In this document: in pieces, positions 1 through 5,506 of the stretch
Layout of the letters: each line of letters opens with the position of its first letter
Position numbering within the stretch: position 1 is the first letter of the stretch
NCBI GenBank assembly: GCA_021825035.1
Contig: JAKAIQ010000138.1
Coordinates: forward strand, 1 to 5,876
Length of the DNA stretch: 5,876 nucleotides
Source of the DNA: Deltaproteobacteria bacterium
GTDB taxonomy: Bacteria; Desulfobacterota; GWC2-55-46
Reading direction: 5' to 3'
Made by a program: the position numbers and the translations under genes
Notes under the pieces: generated by a model
What the model was told of the DNA's origin: nothing
The model's input: the letters and a program-made list of their open reading frames with translations, nothing else
The model's database searches: none

Positions 1-611
1 TCGAGCCACTGCAACGAGCTTATAAAATATGGGTTCGGCAGAAATCTTATATCGAACACAAGGTCGGCGTCGCTCGGGATCCCGTACCTGTAGCCGAAGG
101 AAACGAGATTAACGGTGATCTTCTCATTGCTCACCGGGCCCGAAAAATATTCTTTAATGCGTTCTCTCAGCTGATGGACGGTGCAGTTTGTCGTATCTAT
201 GACTTTATCGGCATGAATCCTGACATCGGTTAAGAGTTCCCTTTCCTTCAAAAGCCCCTCGACCGGGCTTTCCGACGCGGCCAGCGGATGGCGTCTCCTT
301 GTCTCGCTGAATCTTCTGACGAGAGCTTCGTCCGATGCCTCGAGATATATGAGCTCTACCCTGAAACCCGATTCCTTGAGCCTGGTAAACGTCGGAGTGA
401 ATGCCTTTAAGAATTCCCTCTCCCTTACGTCAACCACCGAGGCAACTTTGTTTATCTCGCCTGATTGCAAGAGAAGCTCCATGAACGTGGGAAGAAGCGC
501 TACCGGCATGTTGTCGACACAGAAGAAACCAAGGTCCTCAAGCGCCTTGATGGCAGTGCTCTTGCCCGAACCCGACGGGCCGCTTAGAACGATCAAACGT
601 ATATCTTTCAA
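1..611 (-). CDS. rapZ: RapZ/YvcJ-family nucleotide-binding protein, 3' part cut off by the window edge
   Basis: P-loop protein of the RapZ/YvcJ family. In E. coli RapZ is the RNA-binding adaptor that tunes GlmS (glucosamine-6-phosphate synthase) through the GlmZ sRNA; in Gram-positives YvcJ binds nucleotides. Visible: Walker A GPSGSGKS at residues 11-18, CVDNMP at 31-36, a Walker-B-like VVDVR ending at 63, RRFSETRRRHPL at 99-110, and the family hallmark SFGYRYG at 171-177 followed by DADLVFDIRFLPNPY. 203 codons are present against about 284-290 in the family, so the last 80 or so residues, which in E. coli carry much of the RNA-binding domain, lie outside. The start is TTG at 611: no ATG or GTG lies in frame between it and the upstream in-frame stop, and an AGGGTG sits 5 nt before it. 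It overlaps the hprK stop (TTGA). Family assignment is firm; whether it binds a GlmZ-like RNA here is unknown. Confidence 0.95.
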   Translation of the reverse strand, partial: MKDIRLIVLSGPSGSGKSTAIKALEDLGFFCVDNMPVALLPTFMELLLQSGEINKVASVVDVREREFLKAFTPTFTRLKESGFRVELIYLEASDEALVRRFSETRRRHPLAASESPVEGLLKERELLTDVRIHADKVIDTTNCTVHQLRERIKEYFSGPVSNEKITVNLVSFGYRYGIPSDADLVFDIRFLPNPYFISSLQWL

Positions 612-1555
612 CTCTTCACCCTGTCCATGCTTTTCATGGCGTTGTCGAGATGCGCCTCAAGCCTTTTGGCGGAATGATGTCCCATTATCTTGAGGATCTG
701 ATTTCTCGCGGCAACCTCCACTATCGTAGCCACGCTCCTGCCGGGGCTGACCGGAATTTGAAGATAGGGAAGCCCTACCCCCAGAATATCATAAGAATTT
801 TCCTCGAAGCCGAGCCTTTCGTACTCGCTGTCGGATTCCCATTTGACAAGCTCGACCACGAGGTCCATCTGCTTCCTTTCCCTGATGGCCGTTATACCGA
901 AGAGGTCCTTTATGTTAACTATGCCAAGGCCCCTTATCTCCATGTGATACCTTATCAGGTCCGAGGCCGTGCCGATAAGTATCGATGGCGGCATCCTTTT
1001 TATAAGTACCGCATCATCGGACACGAGCCTGTAACCTCTGGACACGAGATCAAGAGCGCATTCGCTTTTTCCGATGCCGCTTTTGCCGATCAATAGTATC
1101 CCTACGCCGAGGACATCGAGCAATACGCCGTGCAATATGGTTGTAGGCGCGAGCCTCTCTGCGAGATATTTGGTTATTTCATCTATAAGGACAGAGGACG
1201 AATGGCTGCTTTTTAAAAGAGGGATGTGTTTCTTCCTGCAAAGGTCCGCAAGGAAATCCGGCGGGTCAAGCTCCCTGGTAACTATAATGGCGGGTATGTC
1301 CGGTTTCTCGAGCACGCCGATGACGCTTTTCAGCTCACGCCAGTTGAGGCTGTTGAGATATCCTATCTCGGCGGCCCCGAATATCTGTATCCTGTCCGAA
1401 TGAAGCTCCTCGAGAAGGCCCGTAAGCAACAATCCCGGCTTTTGGATGCGGGAAGTTGTAAGTTCCCTTGAAAGACCGTCTTCGCCGGCAACAAGTTCAA
1501 GGCGGAACCTCTCGGCCCAGCCCCCTTCTAAAAGCTCCTTTACAGGCACGCCCAT
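608..1555 (-). CDS. hprK: HPr kinase/phosphorylase
   Basis: Bifunctional enzyme that phosphorylates HPr on its regulatory serine (Ser46 in the Gram-positive model) using ATP or pyrophosphate and removes the phosphate by phosphorolysis; cytoplasmic. At 315 residues it has the usual family length. The N-terminal domain covers about 1-130. The catalytic domain follows, with His142 in LHGVLLDV, Walker A GKSGIGKS at 157-164, the acidic pair VSDD at 178-181, the HprK signature EIRGLGIVNI at 206-215 and the C-terminal PVSPGR loop at 268-273. The ATG at 1555 gives a normal N-terminus (MGVPVKELLE), and a stop codon lies in frame shortly upstream. No clear Shine-Dalgarno precedes it, so translation may depend on coupling to ptsN, 35 nt upstream. 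Its substrate HPr is not in the window; in related clusters ptsH and ptsI often follow rapZ. In Gram-negatives its role is regulatory and less well defined than in Firmicutes. Confidence 0.97.
   Translation of the reverse strand: MGVPVKELLEGGWAERFRLELVAGEDGLSRELTTSRIQKPGLLLTGLLEELHSDRIQIFGAAEIGYLNSLNWRELKSVIGVLEKPDIPAIIVTRELDPPDFLADLCRKKHIPLLKSSHSSSVLIDEITKYLAERLAPTTILHGVLLDVLGVGILLIGKSGIGKSECALDLVSRGYRLVSDDAVLIKRMPPSILIGTASDLIRYHMEIRGLGIVNIKDLFGITAIRERKQMDLVVELVKWESDSEYERLGFEENSYDILGVGLPYLQIPVSPGRSVATIVEVAARNQILKIMGHHSAKRLEAHLDNAMKSMDRVKS
617..622 (-). promoter_or_regulatory. Ribosome binding site of rapZ, supporting a TTG start
   Basis: AGGGTG on the minus strand, inside the last codons of hprK and 5 nt before TTG 611. 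It decides the rapZ start because no ATG or GTG is available in frame before the upstream in-frame stop. Confidence 0.6.
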
Positions 1556-1590
1556 AATATGACCATGAATTTATCCGGTAATTTAAGACC

Positions 1591-2061
1591 TCACAACAGT
1601 CTCATCTTCCTGTCGGCTTCTGCTATTATCCTGTATATTTCGGACCTGCTTTTGGCCTCCATAAGGCTTGACCTGAGATCCTGGTTTCTGAACAGATGGG
1701 ATATGCTGGCAAGTATTTTCAGATGCGCCGCCACGGAATTCTCGGGAGCCAGTATCATGAAGAAAAGATAAACCGGCATCTTATCCATCGAATCAAAGTC
1801 CACCCCCTTACTGCTTCTCCCGAAAAAGACCCTGATCTCGCCGAACCCTTTGACCTTGCCATGGGGAATCGCCACGCCGTTGCCAATGCCGGTAGTCCCC
1901 AATCTTTCCCTTTCAAGGACGGTTTTCAGCACACCCTCCTTATCAAGTCCGCCTACTTGCATGGAGATGCTTGAAATCATCTCATCCAGCAGTTCGGTCT
2001 TTCTCTTGGATTTGAGATCCATCAGAATAAAGTCTTCCTTCAAGACGTCCGTAAGCCTCAT
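1591..2061 (-). CDS. ptsN: PTS IIA-like nitrogen-regulatory protein (EIIA-Ntr)
   Basis: Cytoplasmic PTS EIIA type-2 (fructose/Ntr) domain protein. It accepts phosphate from HPr/NPr on a histidine and signals by binding partners; in E. coli these include the K+ transporter TrkA and sensor KdpD. The 156 residues match a stand-alone EIIA-Ntr. The phospho-acceptor motif GVAIPHGK places the active histidine at residue 67, preceded by LGTTGIGNG. The C-terminal part shows the usual AAHLKILASISHLFR segment. No IIB or IIC domain is fused and no sugar permease is nearby, which supports a regulatory rather than transport role. The ATG at 2061 has AAAGGA 4 nt upstream, and the gene lies 12 nt after hpf. 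Its placement next to rpoN and hpf is the classical arrangement from which the Ntr name came. Assignment to ptsN rather than fruA-type IIA rests on length and context. Confidence 0.95.
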   Translation of the reverse strand: MRLTDVLKEDFILMDLKSKRKTELLDEMISSISMQVGGLDKEGVLKTVLERERLGTTGIGNGVAIPHGKVKGFGEIRVFFGRSSKGVDFDSMDKMPVYLFFMILAPENSVAAHLKILASISHLFRNQDLRSSLMEAKSRSEIYRIIAEADRKMRLL

Positions 2062-2065
2062 ACAG

Positions 2066-2071
2066 TCCTTT
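2066..2071 (-). promoter_or_regulatory. Ribosome binding site of ptsN
   Basis: AAAGGA on the minus strand, 4 nt before the ptsN ATG and directly after the hpf stop codon. It fills most of the 12-nt spacer, leaving no room for a separate promoter, so hpf and ptsN are very probably cotranscribed. Confidence 0.65.
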
Positions 2072-2073
2072 GT

Positions 2074-2616
2074 TTAAAGCCTGGTATTTGTCTCTATAAG
2101 GCCCAGATCCCCGTTCTCAAGCCTGTAGATGACGTTAATGGCGCTCGTTGAAGAATCGGTGAAAACAAGAAAATCGTTCCCGGCTATCTCCATCTGCATT
2201 GCAGCTTCCTCGACCGACATGGGTTTTATAAACCTGTTTTCCTTCTTCACTATCTTCAACCGTCTGCCGGCAGAATCCTCGGCGCCAGCAACAGCATATC
2301 GCATGCCAGACGACTCGCCTGAATGAGACTTATGTTGCTTTATCCTTTCCTTATGCCTTCTGACCTGATTTTCAAGCTTATCAATGACGGAATCTATGGC
2401 AGAGTACATGTCCTGCGTATCCTCCTGCGCCTTTATGGCGACTCCGTTGGCGGCGACGGTGGCGTCGGCGATGTGCCTTATCTTCTCTATCGAAAGAACC
2501 CAATGCACCTCGATGGGTTCAAAAAGGTACTTGCTCAGACGCTCGGTCTTTTCTTCAGCATATTTTCTTAGAGCATCGGATGATTCCATGTGCCTGAATG
2601 TAACACTGACTTGCAT
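2074..2616 (-). CDS. hpf: Ribosome hibernation promoting factor, long form
   Basis: Ribosome-associated protein that binds the 30S subunit decoding region in stationary phase or stress; the long form also dimerises 70S ribosomes into 100S particles through its C-terminal domain. At 180 residues it is the long type, not the short HPF/YfiA of about 95-113 residues found in E. coli. The N-terminal S30AE fold spans about 1-97, with the conserved DMYSAIDSVIDKLENQVRRHK segment split over 69-89. A Ser/Gly-rich linker covers about 97-120, and the C-terminal domain about 121-178, with KPMSVEEA at 131-138 and NVIYRLENGDLGLIE at 161-175. The ATG at 2616 has a strong GGAGGT 6 nt upstream. It follows the only long gap of the cluster (154 nt after rpoN), so it may have its own promoter, in keeping with growth-phase control of hpf genes elsewhere. 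Confidence 0.96.
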   Translation of the reverse strand: MQVSVTFRHMESSDALRKYAEEKTERLSKYLFEPIEVHWVLSIEKIRHIADATVAANGVAIKAQEDTQDMYSAIDSVIDKLENQVRRHKERIKQHKSHSGESSGMRYAVAGAEDSAGRRLKIVKKENRFIKPMSVEEAAMQMEIAGNDFLVFTDSSTSAINVIYRLENGDLGLIETNTRL

Positions 2617-2622
2617 GTCCCT

Positions 2623-2628
2623 ACCTCC
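2623..2628 (-). promoter_or_regulatory. Ribosome binding site of hpf
   Basis: GGAGGT on the minus strand, 6 nt before the ATG of hpf. It is the strongest Shine-Dalgarno match in the window, fitting a gene that may need high translation on its own. Its first two G residues are the last two bases of the AAACCGG element that can pair with the repeat downstream of rpoN. Confidence 0.85.
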
Positions 2629-2637
2629 GGTTTAATG

Positions 2638-2643
2638 ATTGTA
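2638..2643 (-). promoter_or_regulatory. Possible sigma-70-type -10 box upstream of hpf
   Basis: The minus-strand hexamer TACAAT differs from the TATAAT consensus at one position and lies 21 nt before the hpf ATG. It would give a short leader that still includes the GGAGGT ribosome site. At 17-18 nt upstream there is only TCCAGG/TTCCAG, a poor -35 match, so a promoter here would be weak or activator-dependent. It lies in the only long gap of the cluster, which is the main reason to take it seriously. Confidence 0.25.
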
Positions 2644-2740
2644 TGATCGCCTTAAACCACCCTGGAAGAACCACATGGCGGCATTCGGTTTCACGGCAAA
2701 GATTCACGAAACGATGCGCTTAATCTGATTTGCAATATAA

Positions 2741-2765
2741 TCCGGAAACCGGGGAAGTTTCCGGA
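2741..2765 (-). terminator. Inverted repeat just after rpoN, possible weak intrinsic terminator
   Basis: On the minus strand, 5 nt after the rpoN stop codon, a perfect 9-bp stem (TCCGGAAAC paired with GTTTCCGGA) encloses a 7-nt loop. The stem is followed by TTATATTGC, which is T-rich but not a proper U tract. It could act as a partial terminator or attenuator, or protect the 3' end of the rpoN message. Five of nine pairs are G-C. Each arm also contains the self-complementary TCCGGA, so a protein-binding site is an alternative. Function is inferred only. Confidence 0.4.
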
Positions 2766-2770
2766 CGCCG

Positions 2771-4207
2771 TCAAAAGTGAACTTTCCTTCTATTGGATGG
2801 CTGCATCCCGATGGCTTCCCTGTATTTGGCGGCGGTCCTCCTGGCGAGGACTATGCCGGAGTTCTTCAGAATCTCAACAATCTGTTTGTCGCTCAAGGGA
2901 TTCTTCGCATCCTCCGACTTTATGATATCGCGCATCTTCTCCTTTATGTACTCGACGGCCACCTCGTCCCCGCTGGAATTGCTCAGGCCGCCGGAGAAAA
3001 AGTACTTGAGTTCGAATATCCCCCTCGGCGTCTGAACGTATTTATTTGCCGTCACCCTGCTTACCGTCGATTCATGGACGCCTATTTCACTCGCTATATC
3101 CTTGAGCACGAGCGGCTTCAAATATTTAAGCCCCTTTTCCAGAAACTCCCGCTGAAACTTGACAATGCACTCAACGACCCTGAATATGGTCCTCTGCCTC
3201 TGATGTACGCTTTTTATGAGCCAGATGGCGGAACGAAGCTTCTCCTGTATGTAGCCTTTAGCCTGCTCGGCCGCCCGGCCTTTGTCTTTAATAAGCTGCC
3301 TGTAATAAGAGCTTATCTTGAGCTTCGGCATGCCGTCTTCATTAAGGCTTACAACGTACTCATCGCCCACTTTGAGGATATATATGTCCGGGACTATGGC
3401 ATTCGACTCATCTTTGCCGAACCCGGCTCCGGGGGTCGGATTTAGCGATTTATTTATAATCTTGACGACTTCATAAACATCATCGAGGCTTATCCCGAGA
3501 CTTCTGGCCACGGCCTTGAAGTTTTTCTGAGCGACCCGTTCGAGATGATTTCGTATAATCTCCTCCAGGATCGTATCCCTCACGGGTAGATTCTGCGCCT
3601 GGATCATGAGACACTCTCTGAGATTCCTTGACCCCACACCGACCGGTTCGAACTGCTGAATCACGGCGAGCGCCCTTTCTACCTCAGGCATGCTTACTTC
3701 GAGGTGTCTCGACATCTCCTCGACGGTTAGTCTCTCTATCTCATCGTCTTTCAAGTCTCCTCTCTCTATGATCCTGAGATATCCGTCCTCATCGATATTT
3801 CCGATGATGAATTCGCCTATCGCATGCTCACGTTCCGAAAGGGTCTGCAGGTTAAGTTGCCAGATAAGATGCTCATTTAGACTCCCGCCGGAGGACGCGA
3901 CATTGCCCATGAAATCCTCGTCCTCTTTTTCATTGAAGTTTATGCCCCGCTCTCTGTGCTCCGCCTGGTCTTCGAGATACGCCTGCCAGTCGATCTCTGG
4001 TTTCTCGCCCTCGGCAGCAAGACCGGCCTCATGTCCGCCTTCGGTATCGGTCAACTCTTCAAGAACCGGGTTTGTCTGAACCTCCTGCCTCACAAGATCC
4101 ACAAGCTCGAGCCTGGAAAGCTGAAGAAGCTTGATCGCAAGCTGAAGCTGCGGCGTCATCACCAGGCTCTGGCTGAGCTTTAATTCCTGTTTCAGTTCAT
4201 ATGCCAT
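2771..4207 (-). CDS. rpoN: RNA polymerase sigma-54 factor
   Basis: Alternative sigma factor that directs RNA polymerase to -24/-12 promoters and needs AAA+ enhancer-binding proteins to open them. At 478 residues it has the usual length with all regions. Region I (about 1-50) is Gln/Leu-rich, with LSQSLVMTPQLQLAIKLLQL at 11-30, which contacts activators. Region II (about 51-105) is acidic and variable. The core-binding region includes QQFEPVGVGSRNLRECL at 184-200 and NPTPGAGF at 256-263. The helix-turn-helix lies around 367-392 (VLKDIASEIGVHESTVSR), followed by KYFFSGG at 401-407. The RpoN box ARRTAAKYRE is at 455-464, with Ala where Val is most common, and should read the -24 element. Start ATG 4207 has AGAGG 9 nt upstream; the gene begins 23 nt after lptB, so it is probably cotranscribed with the lpt genes. 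No sigma-54-type promoter was found in front of it. Confidence 0.98.
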   Translation of the reverse strand: MAYELKQELKLSQSLVMTPQLQLAIKLLQLSRLELVDLVRQEVQTNPVLEELTDTEGGHEAGLAAEGEKPEIDWQAYLEDQAEHRERGINFNEKEDEDFMGNVASSGGSLNEHLIWQLNLQTLSEREHAIGEFIIGNIDEDGYLRIIERGDLKDDEIERLTVEEMSRHLEVSMPEVERALAVIQQFEPVGVGSRNLRECLMIQAQNLPVRDTILEEIIRNHLERVAQKNFKAVARSLGISLDDVYEVVKIINKSLNPTPGAGFGKDESNAIVPDIYILKVGDEYVVSLNEDGMPKLKISSYYRQLIKDKGRAAEQAKGYIQEKLRSAIWLIKSVHQRQRTIFRVVECIVKFQREFLEKGLKYLKPLVLKDIASEIGVHESTVSRVTANKYVQTPRGIFELKYFFSGGLSNSSGDEVAVEYIKEKMRDIIKSEDAKNPLSDKQIVEILKNSGIVLARRTAAKYREAIGMQPSNRRKVHF

Positions 4208-4216
4208 GGCTTAAAA

Positions 4217-4221
4217 CCTCT
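4217..4221 (-). promoter_or_regulatory. Ribosome binding site of rpoN
   Basis: AGAGG on the minus strand, 9 nt before the rpoN ATG, within the 23-nt spacer after lptB. The match is moderate and the spacing at the long end. No promoter fits into this spacer, so rpoN is expected to be read from a transcript that starts in or before the lpt genes. Confidence 0.5.
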
Positions 4222-4230
4222 GCCCTGTAC

Positions 4231-4953
4231 CTAAAGTCTGAACTTCTCTCCAAGATATACTTCTCTTACGCGCCTGCTGTCAAGGATTTCTGTAGGCGTA
4301 CCTGCTTTCAGGAGTTTTCCTCCGTCTATTATATACGCGTGATCGCATATGCCGAGCGTCGCGCCCACATTGTGGTCGGTGATAAGTATCCCTATGCCTT
4401 TTCTTTTGAGTTCCAGCACAAGTTCCTGAATATCACCGACTGCTATGGGGTCTATGCCTGAAAACGGCTCATCCAGGAGAAGGAATGACGGAGAGTTTAC
4501 CATCGCCCGCGCTATCTCCACCCTCCTTCTTTCTCCTCCGGAAAGGGCGTACGCTTTGGTTTTTGCGAGATGGCTGATACCCAGTTCTTCAAGAAGCCCG
4601 TCAAGGCGCTCCTTCAGTTCATCCCTGGGTATGTCGAGGAATTCGAGGATCGACCTTACGTTTTCTTCAACCGTGAGCTTTCTGAAGACCGAGGCCTCCT
4701 GCGGCAGATAGCTTATGCCGAGCCTTGCCCTTTCGTACATCGGCATACTGGTTATGTCATGGTCGCCCAGCAGCACCTTGCCCTTGTCGGGGCAGACAAG
4801 GCCCACGATCATATAAAACGTAGTAGTCTTCCCGGCGCCGTTCGGCCCAAGAAGTCCAACTACCGTTCCAGGCTCGATACCAAGACTAACCCCATCAACC
4901 ACAACCCTTTTCTTGAAGGATTTAACGAGGCTTTTTACACCGAGCTTCTTCAC
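4231..4953 (-). CDS. lptB: LPS export ABC transporter ATP-binding protein
   Basis: Cytoplasmic ATPase of the LptB2FG complex, which extracts lipopolysaccharide from the inner membrane and pushes it along the LptC-LptA-LptD bridge. Its 240 residues match the family length. Visible ABC motifs: Walker A GPNGAGKT at 36-43, Q-loop Gln85 in [10 protein letters not shown], signature LSGGE at 137-141, Walker B FLLLDEP at 157-163 with catalytic Glu162, D-loop SGIDP at 165-169 and switch His194 in TDHN. The C-terminal [12 protein letters not shown] is typical of LptB and separates it from the similar amino-acid transporter ATPase LivF. The start is GTG at 4953, with GGAGAAGG 6 nt upstream; it gives the expected length and lies inside the end of lptA (32-nt overlap), pointing to translational coupling. 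The membrane partners LptF and LptG are not in this window. Confidence 0.97.
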   Translation of the reverse strand: MKKLGVKSLVKSFKKRVVVDGVSLGIEPGTVVGLLGPNGAGKTTTFYMIVGLVCPDKGKVLLGDHDITSMPMYERARLGISYLPQEASVFRKLTVEENVRSILEFLDIPRDELKERLDGLLEELGISHLAKTKAYALSGGERRRVEIARAMVNSPSFLLLDEPFSGIDPIAVGDIQELVLELKRKGIGILITDHNVGATLGICDHAYIIDGGKLLKAGTPTEILDSRRVREVYLGEKFRL

Positions 4954-5497
4954 TATTTACCTTCTCCGCGCCTCTTTTCTCTTCAGGACAATCCTTCTTG
5001 TCCGGCATTATGACGGCCTGGACCTGTCCGCCGCTTCCTTTTTCGACAAGTGCGTTCTTTTGATCCACATATATGGTTATTTTATCGCCCTTGACGGTGT
5101 CTTTACATTGCTTTACCTGAGGATCGCCGGTAAGTACGATAGTTCTTTCCTTATTGCTGAAGACCGCCTCTCTGGAAGTAGCGGTTCTATCGTCTTGAAA
5201 GATTCTTACGTTGCCCCTGGCCTCGATGTCGTTTACCTGCCTGGCATCGTCATAATGAACATCAAGCTCATCGGAACAAAGGGTAAAATCCTCGATGGCT
5301 TCGACATTGCCTTTGAAGATGACCAGGTTTTTCTTGTTATAAGCCTCCATTGAGTCGGACGTTACGGTAATGGGCTTCCTGACCGCTTCCTTACCATGCT
5401 CCGGCTCCTTCGAGAAAGACAGCGACGGACAGATAAGAGCGGCCGCCAGCGCGACCATGGCAACAAGAGGCTTTCTTCTATGTGGCAAGACTTTCAA
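4922..5497 (-). CDS. lptA: LPS transport periplasmic protein LptA (OstA-like domain)
   Basis: Periplasmic beta-jellyroll protein that polymerises between LptC and LptD to form the bridge carrying LPS to the outer membrane. Of 191 residues, about 1-29 form a Sec signal peptide: a basic start with HRRKP at 6-10, a hydrophobic core [12 protein letters not shown] at 11-22 and a likely cut after SLSFS. One OstA-like domain (about 41-163) shows alternating beta-strand repeats such as [31 protein letters not shown] and [10 protein letters not shown] highly charged tail (about 165-191) follows, and its last residues are encoded inside lptB. Four cysteines remain after the signal peptide (74, 131, 170, 187), so disulphides are possible. 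The start is inferred as TTG 5497, 4 nt after AGGAG; TTG 5488 and ATG 5458 are possible but have worse spacing or remove the basic start of the signal peptide. Confidence 0.9.
   Translation of the reverse strand: MKVLPHRRKPLVAMVALAAALICPSLSFSKEPEHGKEAVRKPITVTSDSMEAYNKKNLVIFKGNVEAIEDFTLCSDELDVHYDDARQVNDIEARGNVRIFQDDRTATSREAVFSNKERTIVLTGDPQVKQCKDTVKGDKITIYVDQKNALVEKGSGGQVQAVIMPDKKDCPEEKRGAEKVNSEEARCKKPR
4960..4967 (-). promoter_or_regulatory. Ribosome binding site of lptB, supporting a GTG start
   Basis: GGAGAAGG on the minus strand ends 6 nt before GTG 4953. It lies inside the lptA reading frame and supports this non-ATG start, which also gives the normal LptB length. Confidence 0.75.
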
Positions 5498-5501
5498 AAC
5501 G

Positions 5502-5506
5502 CTCCT
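5502..5506 (-). promoter_or_regulatory. Ribosome binding site of lptA, supporting a TTG start
   Basis: AGGAG on the minus strand, overlapping the lptC stop codon and 4 nt before TTG 5497. The spacing is short but workable. The next candidate, TTG 5488, would be 13 nt away, so the first TTG is preferred. The overlap suggests lptA translation is coupled to termination of lptC. Confidence 0.65.

Larger units (their letters stand above)
2617..2770 (-). other. Intergenic region between rpoN and hpf
   Basis: This is the only intergenic stretch longer than 35 nt in the window. It holds the 9-bp inverted repeat near rpoN, the TACAAT box and the hpf ribosome site. Two copies of AAACCG-type sequence (AAACCGG at 2627-2633 and GAAACCG at 2686-2692, minus strand) can each pair perfectly over 7 nt with the loop and distal arm of the inverted repeat. 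No ORF with a start and ribosome site and no recognisable RNA gene was found. Confidence 0.6.

Noticed and set aside
650..1096. Plus-strand open frame of 148 codons opposite hprK
   Set aside because: Shadow of the conserved hprK frame; the hprK motifs (signature, PVSPGR loop) are encoded on the opposite strand in the same stretch.
1556..1590. Terminator or promoter between ptsN and hprK
   Set aside because: Only short imperfect repeats and no convincing -10/-35 pair are present in 35 nt.
2724..2752. Possible sigma-54 (-24/-12) promoter in the rpoN-hpf gap, minus strand
   Set aside because: A TTGC is present, but the GG that should lie at -24 is out of place by two bases relative to the GC at -12, and no other pair fits.
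2777..3445. Plus-strand open frame of 222 codons
   Set aside because: It lies wholly antisense to rpoN, whose protein is clearly conserved along its full length; the plus-strand translation resembles no family and has no ribosome site.
4570..5013. Plus-strand open frame of 147 codons opposite lptB and lptA
   Set aside because: Antisense to lptB ABC motifs and the lptA tail, with no recognisable protein features of its own.
5429..5434. Lipobox around Cys23 of LptA
   Set aside because: The residues before the cysteine are A-L-I, lacking the small residue needed at -1 and the Leu at -3, so LptA is better read as a soluble secreted protein.
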